The position numbers and the translations under genes are program-made. From Palsa-360 sp963719875 (GTDB lineage: Bacteria > Acidobacteriota > Terriglobia > Acidiferrales > UBA7541), in contig CAVRDJ010000002.1 in NCBI GenBank assembly GCA_963719875.1, positions 620,001 through 684,000 on the forward strand: 64,000 bases of DNA, read 5' to 3'. Positions 51,447 to 63,347 of this stretch are shown one piece after another. The stretch's first letter is position 1. The number at the start of each line of letters is the position of its first letter. The notes beneath the pieces were generated by a model, which did no database searches, was not told the origin of the DNA, and was given only the letters and a program-made list of their open reading frames with translations.

Positions 51447-53576
51447 TCAATCGGCGGAAAGCACGACAGGCTTTTGCGTAAGCAGCGCCACCAGCGCGGC
51501 AGGATCGTTGACGGGCGGACGGCACGACGTGCCCACACAGACCAACGCCTGTGCGACATCGGCGCACAGGTGCGGGAGTGTTTCGGCCAACGCGGGCGCA
51601 AGGGCGTTCGGCGACGCTACGCTCTCGGGCGTAACTCGGAGCACTGCTTTGCCGAACCGGTAAACGGAATTGGCAGCCCGTTCGAGCGCTGCGGCCTGCG
51701 GATCATCGCTTGCGCCGGTAATAACAACCTCGAACGGCCGGCGGGCGTGCAACAGGGCCGCCAGTCCGTAGCTCGCGGCGTGAATCCCAAATTGCGGCGC
51801 GATGCCGGCAAACGCTTCGAGCGTCGCTTCCGCGCACACACGGTGACGCGCGTCTCCGGTGTAGCCGTGCAGGCGATCGAGCAGAATGGCCGCCGACGAA
51901 TTGGCGCCGGGCGTGGGCGAATCCTGCAGCGGCTTGCGCCGAACTTCGAGGCCGCCCATGGGCGGCGCGCCCGAAGCTCGATCGAAAAAGCCGCCCCCTT
52001 GGTTGTCAAAATATTCGGCCATGACAAAATCCGCCGTGCGCCGGGCTGCGTCGAAATATTTCGGATCGAGCGTGGTCTCATAGGCATCGAGCAGCGCAAT
52101 CCCCGCAAAAATTTGATCGTCGAGCGATCCGTCAAGGCGCGCGCCTCCCATGCGGTGCGCGAATCCGTGCGCGTCGCTCCAGGCCTCGCCGAGGATGCGA
52201 TCGAGCGTCTTGAGCGCAAAGGCGCGGCACGCGGCGCCCTTCCCTCCGCCGAGCACCGCCGCCGCATCGAGATACGCCGAGACAAACATGGCGTTCCAGG
52301 CAACGTAAAGAGTCGTGTCAACAAACGGCGCGGGCCTCGCCGCGCGCGCCGCAAGCAATTTTCCCTTCGCGCGCGCGAGGATCAGCCTGACCGTAGGTAT
52401 GTCCATGTCCGTGCCAATGGTCTTCGCCACCTCCGCGATGGACCGCGCGATCCATAGAACATTTTTCGCCGGATTGTGGTGCATCTCGCCGTGCGGTTCA
52501 ACGTCATAGGTAAGCTCAACGACGCGCGCTTCTTCGGGCGTGAGGACCGCGCGAACTTCGTCCAGGGTCCACGTGAAGTAATCGCCGTCATCATCGAGCG
52601 TCTGGTCGGCGTCCTGGCTCGCGTAGAACCCGCCGCGCGACTGATCCGAGAGCACCGCATTTGTCCAATCGATGATGCCTTCAGCTACTTCGCGAAAAAA
52701 TGGCTCGCGCGCAACCTGGTAGCCGTGCAGAAAATTCTTCAGCAATTCCGAATTGTCGTACGACATTTTCTCGAAATGCGGCACGCACCAGCGCTCGTCC
52801 ACCGAATAGCGATGAAATCCGCCGGCCACCTGGTCGTAGACGCCTCCGGAGCCCATTTTCTCCAGCGTGAACGCGGCAACTTCCAGCATGCGCGAGCCAC
52901 TGCCTGCCTGATGGCATTCGAGCAGCAGATCGATCGCCGCGGGGTGCGGGAATTTCGGCGAGCGGCCAAATCCTCCGTTGCGCGAATCAAACAAACTCAC
53001 AATGGACTCGGCCTGATCCGCGGCTACGCCAGAATCGAATTCCCCTCGCCCGCCCGCAAACGTTTCCGTATTCGCCACTGCTTCGGCTAAGCGTGTTGCG
53101 GCATCTTCCACTTCGGCGCGCCGATTGCGGAATCCCGCGGCGACGGCTTCGAGAATGCGGCGGAATCCGGGTCGGCCCATGGCGTCTTCCGGAGGAAAAT
53201 AGGTGCCGCCGAAAAAGGGCCGCCCGTCAGGCAGGAGGAATCCGGTGAGTGGCCAGCCTCCCTGGCCCGAAAGGGTGCTGATGGCGGCCTGGTAGCGGGC
53301 GTCCACGTCAGGCCGCTCGTCGCGGTCCACCTTCACGGGAACGAAAAGCTCATTAATGATCGCGGCCAGCTGGGGATTTTCGTAGCTTTCGCGATCGATT
53401 ACGTGGCACCAGTGGCACCAAACGGCGCCGATGTCGAGCAGGATGGGTTTGTCCTCCGCTCGCGCTCGCGCAAAGGCTTCCTCGCCCCACTCGTACCAAT
53501 CCACCTCCTGATGCACGGCGGAGCGAAGATAGGGGCTTGCGGCTCGGGCTAGGCGGCCTTCGGATTTTTCGTTCAC
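51447..53576 (-). CDS. Thioredoxin-fold DUF255 protein, YyaL-like
   Basis: A 709-residue protein of the spermatogenesis-associated-protein-20/YyaL family. Residues 15-170 form the thioredoxin-like DUF255 domain with the CxxC motif WCHWCHVI (about residue 54) and GGWPLTGFLLPDG. The rest is an alpha/alpha-barrel resembling glycoside hydrolases (WNAMFVSAYLDAAAVLG). It starts at GTG 53576 after GGGAGGGA. The family is widespread and lacks a firm function; a role in redox or protein folding is proposed only by the fold. Confidence 0.88.
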   Translation of the reverse strand: MNEKSEGRLARAASPYLRSAVHQEVDWYEWGEEAFARARAEDKPILLDIGAVWCHWCHVIDRESYENPQLAAIINELFVPVKVDRDERPDVDARYQAAISTLSGQGGWPLTGFLLPDGRPFFGGTYFPPEDAMGRPGFRRILEAVAAGFRNRRAEVEDAATRLAEAVANTETFAGGRGEFDSGVAADQAESIVSLFDSRNGGFGRSPKFPHPAAIDLLLECHQAGSGSRMLEVAAFTLEKMGSGGVYDQVAGGFHRYSVDERWCVPHFEKMSYDNSELLKNFLHGYQVAREPFFREVAEGIIDWTNAVLSDQSRGGFYASQDADQTLDDDGDYFTWTLDEVRAVLTPEEARVVELTYDVEPHGEMHHNPAKNVLWIARSIAEVAKTIGTDMDIPTVRLILARAKGKLLAARAARPAPFVDTTLYVAWNAMFVSAYLDAAAVLGGGKGAACRAFALKTLDRILGEAWSDAHGFAHRMGGARLDGSLDDQIFAGIALLDAYETTLDPKYFDAARRTADFVMAEYFDNQGGGFFDRASGAPPMGGLEVRRKPLQDSPTPGANSSAAILLDRLHGYTGDARHRVCAEATLEAFAGIAPQFGIHAASYGLAALLHARRPFEVVITGASDDPQAAALERAANSVYRFGKAVLRVTPESVASPNALAPALAETLPHLCADVAQALVCVGTSCRPPVNDPAALVALLTQKPVVLSAD

Positions 53577-53627
53577 GCTATTCCCTCCCGGACGCTCGAG
53601 ACGCGGCCGCGCGCAGATAATTTTTCG

Positions 53628-54080
53628 TTATTGGATCGGATGCTGGGGACCGGTATCTTCAGGATCGATTGGCTTGCGTCCGGAAAAACCTTCATCCTGG
53701 CGGTGGTAAAAACGAATTCGGTCTTCGCCCAGCCGCCAGCACAAGTAGACTTCCTCATTCTTGATGATGGAGGGAAAATCCACCAGGCCGGAATCCAGAT
53801 CTTTCACAATGCAACCCGTCGCCTGGATCTGATCGAGAGCGCCCTTGACCCTGACGACTACTCGATTCAGGTCGGCGCGCGTCCGGGCAGCTACGTCGTA
53901 ATCGATGGTGACGCCGCCCATGATCTGGATCCGGTTGGCGATGGCGCCCAAGCTTTCTTCCAGGTCCGCCATCTGCCGGCGTCCTTCCATCGCGTCGATC
54001 AGAAGGGGCTCAACCTGCCGCCGGGCGTGCTCCGCCTCGGAGAGGCTGAATATTTTCGGTTCGTGCTCTTCTGGGTCCAT
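53628..54080 (-). CDS. DUF2203 family protein
   Basis: A 150-residue acidic helical protein. It matches DUF2203: IFSLSEAEHARRQVEPLL, a helical middle, and the tail GLVDFPSIIKNEEVYLCWRLGEDRI followed by GFSGRKPI. I start it at ATG 54080; an in-frame start at 54179 is possible. No function is known for this family. The DUF255 gene follows 51 bases downstream. Confidence 0.83.
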   Translation of the reverse strand: MDPEEHEPKIFSLSEAEHARRQVEPLLIDAMEGRRQMADLEESLGAIANRIQIMGGVTIDYDVAARTRADLNRVVVRVKGALDQIQATGCIVKDLDSGLVDFPSIIKNEEVYLCWRLGEDRIRFYHRQDEGFSGRKPIDPEDTGPQHPIQ

Positions 54081-54213
54081 GGATTCTGCCTGCGAAAGCC
54101 CTGGGGGATGCGCAGCTTTCGTCCCGCCACATCCTGACTCAATTGGATGCGAGTCTGCCTGGTGCGGTCCTATTGTCATTCATTGCGCGGTGCATTTCCA
54201 GTGGAGACGCTGC

Positions 54214-54296
54214 TGTAGCACAGGCACTCTTGCCTGTGTGCTTTTCGGTACGTCGGCAATCTCGAAAACCGCACAGGCAAGAGTGCCTGTGCTACA
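54214..54296. repeat. Long inverted repeat, GTAGCACAGGCACTC family
   Basis: Arms at 54214-54241 and 54271-54296, each containing the inner hairpin CAGGCACTCTTGCCTG or its complement, around a 29-base loop. It lies between divergent DUF2203 and saccharopine-dehydrogenase-like genes. Confidence 0.8.
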
Positions 54297-54338
54297 AAAA
54301 GCGTGATCCCGAAACGAATGTGGTAGAGTTTTGCCCCA

Positions 54339-55505
54339 ATGCGTATCTTCGTTCTGGGGACCGGAGCAACCGGCTCTTATCTCGCACACCTGCTTACGCG
54401 GCAGGGCCATCAAGTCACTTGCGGCGACCGCGACTTGGACCGCGCTCGCCGCTTTCTTGGCATGAAGAGCACGATTCCATTGGTTCAGGTGAACGCGCGA
54501 AACCTCTGGGGGATTGTCCGCGCCGCGAAAGGATCGCAACTGCTCGTGAACGCGAGCGCTTCGGTATTTAATGAAATTGTCCTGCGAGCGGCCTTGCGCC
54601 TTCGCGCGCATTACGCCGACCTGAGCGCGCACCTCATGCGCAATCCATTCAAGGCCGAGCAGCTTCGTTTCGATGAGCGCTTCCAGAAAAAGAATCGCGT
54701 GGCCGTCATTACCACCGGCGCCGCGCCAGGACTGACGAATCTCCTCGTGGCTCGCGGGGCCGCATTGATGGACACGGTGGGCGCGGTCTACATCCGGCTG
54801 TACGAAAGTATCGAAAGCGATGATCCTGTTTCGCAATGGTCGGCCGAAGTTTCCTTTGATGAGGCCATTTCCCTTCCCCGCATCGTGCGCAACGGGCGCT
54901 TCCGGTACGGCAAGCGTTTCGGTGAACCGGAAAAATTCCGTTTCCCGCCGCCGATTGGCGAAACGACGGTCGTCCTTGCGGCCCAGGATGAAGTCGGCAC
55001 CGTCCCCTATTTTCTGAAGTTGAAGGACATGGACGTGAAAATCGGCGGCAACGAGATTGACCGGCTGCGGCGCTGGTACCGGCAGGGAAAACTTTCCAAG
55101 TCGCGAGGACTGATCGCCTCGCGATTCCCGAAAACGCCGAGTCCCCGGCAGGTGGCGCGCCTGATCCGCCAGGGCAAGCTGCAAAACGCCAGATTTGCCG
55201 CCGCCGTCATCGTGCGCGGGACGAAGCAGGATCGACCCCTGGAAATCCGCTACGATGCCACCTTCCCTTCGCTTTACCAAATCCGGCTGCGCGGCCTGGC
55301 CCTTTCGCCGATTTCTTACGCCACGGCGCACATGGCCTCGCTCTTTATCAAGCATTTTCCGCGCGACTCGGCTGGAGTGCTCCCTCCTGGCGAAATTTCG
55401 CTCGAAAACCGGCAAGCGATTTTCAGGGATTTGAAATCCAGGGGTATCCTTGTAACCTCAAAGACCATCAAGAAAAAACCGGTTGAGGATGAAGAAGAGT
55501 TTTAA
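54339..55505 (+). CDS. Saccharopine dehydrogenase-family protein
   Basis: A 388-residue NAD(P)-dependent protein. The N-terminal Rossmann motif is IFVLGTGATGSYLAHLLTRQGH, with the acidic residue after strand 2 at CGDRD. The rest matches saccharopine dehydrogenase-like C-terminal folds (VAVITTGAAPGLTNLLVARGA; YLSAHLM-type helix YADLSAHLMR). The substrate is unknown. The frame is clear, although a long minus-strand open frame overlaps it. Confidence 0.85.
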   Translation: MRIFVLGTGATGSYLAHLLTRQGHQVTCGDRDLDRARRFLGMKSTIPLVQVNARNLWGIVRAAKGSQLLVNASASVFNEIVLRAALRLRAHYADLSAHLMRNPFKAEQLRFDERFQKKNRVAVITTGAAPGLTNLLVARGAALMDTVGAVYIRLYESIESDDPVSQWSAEVSFDEAISLPRIVRNGRFRYGKRFGEPEKFRFPPPIGETTVVLAAQDEVGTVPYFLKLKDMDVKIGGNEIDRLRRWYRQGKLSKSRGLIASRFPKTPSPRQVARLIRQGKLQNARFAAAVIVRGTKQDRPLEIRYDATFPSLYQIRLRGLALSPISYATAHMASLFIKHFPRDSAGVLPPGEISLENRQAIFRDLKSRGILVTSKTIKKKPVEDEEEF

Positions 55506-55576
55506 GCCGGATTCCCGCGGAAACAATGTCAAATTTTGCGAATCGCTTTGATTTGTAGGGGATTTGCTCCGAGCGT

Positions 55577-56854
55577 TCAATTCTCGGAGGAATCATCAGG
55601 TACGGCGCCGACTGCCAACCGGCTTCCGACCTGCGCATTCTCCGCGCCGGTCAACTTTTGGGGCGGAGTAGCAATGATCGGAAGGATGAGCGCAATCGTC
55701 ATCGTTACAGCAATAAAATGGAGAGCCTGCGTGTAGTTTCCATTATCCTGCCGCAAACGGGCGAAGATGTAAGGTCCCGCGGCGGCGGCGAATGCCCAGG
55801 GCAGCATCATCAGGCCGAAAATGGAGCCGATTTCGCGTGGGCCGAAATAGTCGGCCGCAAACGCCGGAGTGATGCCGTAGGCGCCTCCATAACACATCGC
55901 CACGACGAAGGTGGCGAGGGTCAGCAGTGGCAAGGAGTCGATGGACTTATAACTCCAGAAGAGACCCACTTCGATGAGGTACATCAAAAAGAATGCAATT
56001 CTCCGCGACGTCAGATCCGAGACCCAGGACCAAAAGATACGCCCGACGCCGTTGAAAATGGCCACGATGCCGACGAGAAACGCGGCCGTTTCCGCGCTGG
56101 CTTTTCCCATTTCCTGAAGGATGGGCGAAGCCTGGCTGATGATCGACAAACCTGACATCGTATTGACCGACATCAGAATGCAGATAATCCACCATTGCCG
56201 CGTACCGAGCGCCTGCCCCAGCGTGTAATCGCGATCGGAGCGTTGCGAAACCTGAGTGGCGGTCGGAGTCCAGCCCTGGGGCTTCCAGCCGTCCGGCGGA
56301 TTTTGCATGAAGGAGCCTGCGGCCACGGCAACAATGGCGTAGGCGGCCCCAAGGTAGGCAAACGTGGGCATGAGCCCCACATGCCGCATCAACCATCCGG
56401 CGGCCGGCGCGGAAAACAACGATCCTATGCCGAATCCGGCCACCGCCAGCCCGGTCATGAATCCCCGGCGCTCGGGGAACCACTTCACCAAAACCGCGAT
56501 GGGGACTACGTAGCCCATCCCCAGACCGATTCCTCCAATCACACCATAAGTCAGATAGAGCCACCAGAGCCTGTGCGCGGAAAAGGAGGCGAGAAAAACT
56601 CCTCCGCCCCAAAGAAGGCCCGCCGTCATGGCTACAACTCTCGGATGGCGGCGCTTCATCCACAGTCCGCCAATGAACGACGAAACCCCCAGGAAAAACC
56701 AGCTGATCAAGAAAGTGGAAGTGACCTCGGAAATGCTCCAGCCAAACTCCTTGGATAGAGGAATGCGGAAGACGCTCCAGGCGTAGGCCGCGCCCAGGGC
56801 CATCTGCAGGAAAATACCCGCTACAGCGATCCACCAACGATTCAGGCCCGGCAT
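55577..56854 (-). CDS. MFS transporter, oxalate/formate antiporter type
   Basis: A 425-residue major facilitator with 12 helices. It fits the OFA family: N-terminal RWWIAVAGIFLQMALGAAYAWSVFRIPL, the loop 2-3 stretch and GFMTGLAVAGFGIGS. It starts at ATG 56854 after GGAGG. Such proteins exchange small carboxylates such as oxalate, formate or lactate. The class II aldolase gene that lies just upstream on the same strand may share its substrate pathway. Confidence 0.87.
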   Translation of the reverse strand: MPGLNRWWIAVAGIFLQMALGAAYAWSVFRIPLSKEFGWSISEVTSTFLISWFFLGVSSFIGGLWMKRRHPRVVAMTAGLLWGGGVFLASFSAHRLWWLYLTYGVIGGIGLGMGYVVPIAVLVKWFPERRGFMTGLAVAGFGIGSLFSAPAAGWLMRHVGLMPTFAYLGAAYAIVAVAAGSFMQNPPDGWKPQGWTPTATQVSQRSDRDYTLGQALGTRQWWIICILMSVNTMSGLSIISQASPILQEMGKASAETAAFLVGIVAIFNGVGRIFWSWVSDLTSRRIAFFLMYLIEVGLFWSYKSIDSLPLLTLATFVVAMCYGGAYGITPAFAADYFGPREIGSIFGLMMLPWAFAAAAGPYIFARLRQDNGNYTQALHFIAVTMTIALILPIIATPPQKLTGAENAQVGSRLAVGAVPDDSSEN

Positions 56855-56930
56855 GATTCCTCCATCAGGGTTCCCGGTTGCCTCCGGCAGAGTGGCGGTT
56901 CTCGCTCCGTTGCCGAGCAATCTCGCACTA

Positions 56931-57707
56931 TTAGGAGAGTTTGGCAACCCCCGCTTGCAGACACCATTCCTCCCAGGCCCGCCCCTGGCTAAGCGGCTGG
57001 GAGTGCAGCTCGCCCGACAGGTCCACTTCGCCGTGGGAAAGGTAAGTAACTTCTTTCCCCATGCACATGGCCTTGATGAGGACCTCTGCATTCAGGCGCA
57101 AATAGAAGGTCGTAAACACAGCATCCCGCAGCGATTTTCCGGCGATCACACTTCCGTGGCCGCGCATCAGCGCCGCTCTGCCATTGCCCACTGCGCGCGC
57201 CAGGGAATCTCCCATTTCGTTGGAAGTAACCAGGAGATCGGTGTCGCCGAATTCGTCGCGGATGTCCCAGACGGGCACTTCGTAGCCGATCACGGATGCG
57301 GAGTGCAGGGCTGGACGCATGGCTGTCTTGGTGACGGCCAGAGGCAAAAGCTCGTGCGCGTGATTGTGGCAGATCGCCAAGACGTCCGGCCGCGCCTTAT
57401 AGATACATCCGTGGATGTATCTCTCCCTGTAAGGACTGAGGCCACGCAAATCGACGGGCGAGCTGTCCAGGTGAAATTCGAGAATGTCTTCCTTGTTGAC
57501 CAGGCTTGGGGCACGCGACCGCGCCATGAAAAACCGCTGCGGATTTTCCGGATTGCGCACGGTGACATGCCCAAAGGAATCGACCAGCCGCAGATGCGCA
57601 ACGATGCGGTTGGCCATCACCAATTCCGAAATTGCCGCGCTGGCCTCCACCGAGGAACTCCTCCGCTTATCTGGGTTCAAGGATTGAGCGATGCGGGAAG
57701 TTTGCAT
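56931..57707 (-). CDS. Class II aldolase/adducin-family protein
   Basis: A 258-residue zinc-dependent aldolase-type protein. Zinc ligands are visible in ICHNHAHELL (His pair) and in LMRGHGSVIAG; DSFGHVTVRNPENPQRFFM is the N-terminal substrate region. Members cleave sugar phosphates or decarboxylate hydroxy acids. It lies 76 bases upstream of the MFS transporter start, same strand, which suggests one transcript. Confidence 0.86.
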   Translation of the reverse strand: MQTSRIAQSLNPDKRRSSSVEASAAISELVMANRIVAHLRLVDSFGHVTVRNPENPQRFFMARSRAPSLVNKEDILEFHLDSSPVDLRGLSPYRERYIHGCIYKARPDVLAICHNHAHELLPLAVTKTAMRPALHSASVIGYEVPVWDIRDEFGDTDLLVTSNEMGDSLARAVGNGRAALMRGHGSVIAGKSLRDAVFTTFYLRLNAEVLIKAMCMGKEVTYLSHGEVDLSGELHSQPLSQGRAWEEWCLQAGVAKLS

Positions 57708-57733
57708 GCAACATGGAAATACTGCAAGGCTTT

Positions 57734-57809
57734 AAGTAGGACGGGCTTCAGCCTGTCTGGGTTTGATTTCTCACATTGCGAAAGGCAGACAGGCTGAAGC
57801 CCGTCCTAC
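57734..57809. repeat. Long inverted repeat, family B copy 2
   Basis: Arms at 57734-57759 and 57786-57809 (AAGTAGGACGGGCTTCAGCC; AGACAGGCTGAAGCCCGTCC). The loop matches the reverse complement of the loop of copy 1 (37494-37573), so the two copies sit in opposite orientation. Confidence 0.8.
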
Positions 57810-57870
57810 AAAAAGCAACTGCCTCCAGAGGACCGGAGGCAGTTGGAAAGGTTCGAGGTTGTAAAGGGGG

Positions 57871-60033
<2,163 letters not shown>

Positions 60034-60965
60034 CTTTGCAGTCCTCCACGATTGCGATTCGAAAACAAAGCCCTCAAAACCGAACGGGAGCCCTCAGTTG
60101 ATGTAAACGGCCCCTGATGCTTGATTAGCCTACCAACTACGCCCCCTAGGCGTCTAGGTAAACCTTTCCCACTCTGTACTTTGCCTGTTGACCCTGGGAA
60201 ACGTCCACCCGCTTGTACCGAAAGGGTTCTACGGGGGGCTGAACGGCGATTTAGCGCAGCCAACGGGAACGACCCGGGTGACCGTTTTTGGCTCTTTTCC
60301 CTCTTGAGAATTCGATAGCGCAATTTGACCTCCTCCATTCCGTTATTTTGAGGAATTGATATTCCAAATCTTCAGAAGCCCTCGCGTGCGTAGCGAAGGT
60401 TCCTTTGCCGGGGATTGGGATCGAAAGCCGCGCCAAGCAGTTCTCTTCAGCAACGAGTGCTGGGGATGTATTTCTATTCTAGGTGGGGTAGCGTCGCTAC
60501 TGAGCGGCAAAGCCAGTGGGTCAAGGGGGGAGCTGATTCTCGTCCTTCCGGGGTAGTCTATGTGAGCTCCACTTATCCGCTGCGGGGTACAAAACCCGAG
60601 GCCCTGGCACCGCCCAATCCCAGTTGGTCCAATGCACCCGACCCCGCCCACTACGCTCCATGGATCGGGGACTAGCAAGAACTTGATCCCATGACCTCTC
60701 CGGCCTCTAGTACGAGTTGAATTCAGGCCCTTGTTTTTGCCGGGAAATGGCATTCTCTGCAGGCATCTGTAAATAAAGACTATATCTGGAGCAAAGGCCT
60801 GCGATGTAATCCTGGCGGCATCTCGACGTTGGTAGGATTGGGTAAAAAATACTCCAGTACTCCCGTACCCGCAAATTGACCCCAAGCTCCTATCGCCAAA
60901 ATTACTGCCCTGCTCCAGACTCTATTCATACACCGATTCAAATAACTCTCGGGAGGCTTACGATC
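60034..60965. other. Long intergenic region
   Basis: About 930 bases. Short open frames exist on both strands, but none shows a ribosome binding site or protein-like character. I see GC-rich stretches (60480-60640) but no recognisable tRNA, rRNA or repeat family. It includes the promoter side of the Tes-like gene. Confidence 0.35.
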
Positions 60966-61136
60966 ATGAAGCATTGGTGGTGCATGGAATGTCAGGCAGA
61001 GGTTGGATTAGACAAACATGGCCGGTGTGGAATTTGCGAATCGGAAGCTGTGGACTTGCTCTTCACCGAAGGAGAGTTAAACGATTCAGTTTCAACGGCA
61101 CCCACGGATTCACAACCAGCTCCGGCCTGCGCCTGA
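60966..61136 (+). CDS. Small zinc-ribbon protein, 56 residues
   Basis: ATG 60966 with GGGAGG upstream. The sequence opens MKHWWCMECQ and has a second pair CGIC about 13 residues later, forming a compact zinc ribbon; the rest is an acidic, disordered tail. No family is recognised. Similar short zinc ribbons are frequent in Acidobacteriota genomes. Confidence 0.6.
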   Translation: MKHWWCMECQAEVGLDKHGRCGICESEAVDLLFTEGELNDSVSTAPTDSQPAPACA

Positions 61137-61256
61137 GCTGAAAATGGAGAATAGAATGACAATCTGTAAAAACTGCTTACTGAAAGAAAGGAGGTTAAAA
61201 CCACGGCATAGCCCGGGGGGGACACTTAAGAGAATCGACGAAAAGGAGACAAACTC

Positions 61257-61769
61257 ATGCAGACAAAGCTACGTGTTCTAAGTTTTGGTGTCGTAGCGAG
61301 CCTGCTCTGGATATCCCCAACGTCTGCGGTATCCCAAAGGGCACAGGTGCAAGACAAGGCAAAGAAGTCCAAAACTCAATACATCGGAACGGCATCCTGG
61401 TACGGAGAGCAACACCAAGGGCGGAAAATGGCGAACGGCCAGCGATTTGACCGCCACAAGTTAACGGCCGCGAGTTGGTATTTCCCGCTCGGAACGACGA
61501 TCCGAGTGGTGAACGTGAAAAATGGAGAATCAGTGGTTGTGACAATTACAGACCGAGGGCCAAATCTTCGCCTTCACCGCATCCTCGATCTGTCCGAGGC
61601 TGCAGCCGAACGCCTGGGTTACGTGGGACAAGGCCTGACCCCCGTATTCCTCTACCCAGTCCCGTCTTTCGACACGAAGGCCGCAGGTTTCAAGTCTGGG
61701 TTGACCCAGACACCTGCCAGCCAGGTCCGCGGCGAACTCGAGGCGAAAGCCTTCGCCGAGCCAATGTGA
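61257..61769 (+). CDS. rlpA: RlpA-like double-psi beta-barrel protein
   Basis: A 170-residue exported protein. Signal peptide (VVASLLWISPTSAVS), then the RlpA domain: GTASWYGEQHQGRKMANG, FDRHKLTAA, PLGTTIRVVNVKNG and TITDRGPN...RILDLSEAAAERLGY. RlpA proteins are lytic transglycosylases acting on denuded peptidoglycan at the septum; the catalytic-type Asp/His region is kept. It lacks a SPOR domain. It starts at ATG 61257 after AAAGGAG. Confidence 0.9.
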   Translation: MQTKLRVLSFGVVASLLWISPTSAVSQRAQVQDKAKKSKTQYIGTASWYGEQHQGRKMANGQRFDRHKLTAASWYFPLGTTIRVVNVKNGESVVVTITDRGPNLRLHRILDLSEAAAERLGYVGQGLTPVFLYPVPSFDTKAAGFKSGLTQTPASQVRGELEAKAFAEPM

Positions 61770-62054
61770 CATTTGGCATCCGCCTAAGAGCGCCAGGCAA
61801 TTCCTCGGCGTAGGCGGCTCGCTCCAAACAATTCGCCCTGGAACCCTGCCAGGGGATGTCTACTGCGTAGCGGCTGGAGTGTACAACGACTTCGGCCGCG
61901 AGCCTGGAGACGTGCATATAGCCAGCGGCTACCCTGCTAAGCGCCAGAATCCAGCCTAGCGTTTCTCGACTGCATTCCGGCGGAGCAGAGCACCTGGGCG
62001 TGCATCCAGTACAGATCGTCGTATACTGGACGGACTCAATTTGGGGAGCACGCC

Positions 62055-63344
62055 ATGATCCGCCACATCAAGACCGGCCAATCCGCCGAAGCGAAAGCCG
62101 AGAACAGCGCACAGGTTCGCAAGACCGTGGAAGCGATTCTCTCGGAAATTGCCGCGCGTGGAGAAGCGGCGGTACGCGAGTACTCGGAAAAATTCGATAA
62201 ATGGTCGCCTGCGTCCTTTCGGCTTTCCGATAGCGAAATTGCCGAGTGCATACGCGCGTTGCCGCAACAAGTCGTCGACGACATTCGATTCGCGCAGGAG
62301 CAGATCCGCAATTTTGCTCTGAAGCAGCGGGCCGCGCTGCAGGACGTGGAAGTGGAAACGATTCCCGGGGTCGTGCTGGGCCACAAGAATATTCCGGTGA
62401 ATAGCGTCGGGTGTTACGTTCCGGGCGGGCGGTATCCGATGGTCGCGTCCGCGCATATGAGTGTGGTGACGGCCAAGGCCGCCGGCGTGAAGCGCATTAT
62501 CGCCAGCGCGCCTCCCACAGGCGGCAAGCCGCATGCGGCCACCGTCGCGGCCATGCACTTTGGCGGAGCGGACGAAATTTACGCGTTCGGCGGCGTGCAG
62601 GCCGTCGCCGCCATGGCCCTCGGCACCGAAACGATCGCGCCTGTGGACATGCTCGTCGGGCCGGGCAACGCGTACGTCGCTGAAGCGAAGCGCCAGTTGT
62701 TCGGGCGCGTCGGCATCGATTTGCTCGCGGGGCCGACCGAAACGCTCATCCTCGCGGACGAAAGTTGCGACGCCGAGATGGCCGCCGTCGATTTGATCGG
62801 ACAGGCGGAGCACGGGCCGAGCAGCCCCGCTGTTCTGGTCACCAATTCCGCGAAGCTCGCTGCGGAGATTCCGGCGGAGATTGAGAAACTCTTTTCGTGG
62901 CTGCCAACCGCGGAAATCGCGCGGCAGGCCTGGCAGAATTGCGGCGAGATAATCGTGTGCGACACGCTCGACGAAATGGTGCAGGAGGCCGATCGAATCG
63001 CCTCCGAGCACGTGCAGGTGCTGACGCGCGATCCGGATTATTTCCTGAAGCGCATGACCAATTTCGGCGCGCTGTTTCTGGGACATCGCACGAACGTCGC
63101 GTTCGGAGATAAAGTGATTGGCACGAATCACACTTTGCCGACGATGAAAGCGGCGCGCTACACGGGCGGCCTGTGGGTCGGCAAATTCATCAAGACTTGC
63201 ACGTACCAGCGCGTGCTCACGGACGAGGCCGCCGCGATGGTGGGCGAATATTGCTCGCGCCTGTGCGCGCTCGAAGGCTTTGCCGCGCACAAGGAGCAGG
63301 CCGACCTGCGCGTGCGCCGTTACGGCATGAAAGTGGTGGCCTAG
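62055..63344 (+). CDS. hisD: Histidinol dehydrogenase family, HpsN-like paralogue
   Basis: A 429-residue zinc- and NAD-dependent dehydrogenase. Zinc ligands and catalytic residues of the family are present: GQAEHG (Gln, His), IASEHVQ (catalytic Glu-His), GDKVIGTNHTLPT (Asp) and GFAAHKEQ (His). The stretches GCYVPGGRYPMVASAHMS and GTETIAPVDMLVGPGN differ from histidine-biosynthesis HisD and look like the HpsN branch (sulfopropanediol dehydrogenase) and related paralogues. No other his gene is in the window, and an SDR gene follows after 3 bases, so a role in catabolic oxidation of a diol or sugar is more likely than histidine synthesis. It starts at ATG 62055 after GGGGAG. Confidence 0.85.
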   Translation: MIRHIKTGQSAEAKAENSAQVRKTVEAILSEIAARGEAAVREYSEKFDKWSPASFRLSDSEIAECIRALPQQVVDDIRFAQEQIRNFALKQRAALQDVEVETIPGVVLGHKNIPVNSVGCYVPGGRYPMVASAHMSVVTAKAAGVKRIIASAPPTGGKPHAATVAAMHFGGADEIYAFGGVQAVAAMALGTETIAPVDMLVGPGNAYVAEAKRQLFGRVGIDLLAGPTETLILADESCDAEMAAVDLIGQAEHGPSSPAVLVTNSAKLAAEIPAEIEKLFSWLPTAEIARQAWQNCGEIIVCDTLDEMVQEADRIASEHVQVLTRDPDYFLKRMTNFGALFLGHRTNVAFGDKVIGTNHTLPTMKAARYTGGLWVGKFIKTCTYQRVLTDEAAAMVGEYCSRLCALEGFAAHKEQADLRVRRYGMKVVA

Positions 63345-63347
63345 CCG

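Noticed and set aside
54180..55415. 411-residue minus-strand frame opposite the saccharopine-dehydrogenase-like gene
   Set aside because: The plus strand has a clear Rossmann motif; the minus frame begins and runs without protein character and crosses an inverted repeat.
60343..60885. 180-residue minus-strand frame in the long intergenic region
   Set aside because: It has no binding site, no domain and no neighbours that suggest it; composition looks non-coding.
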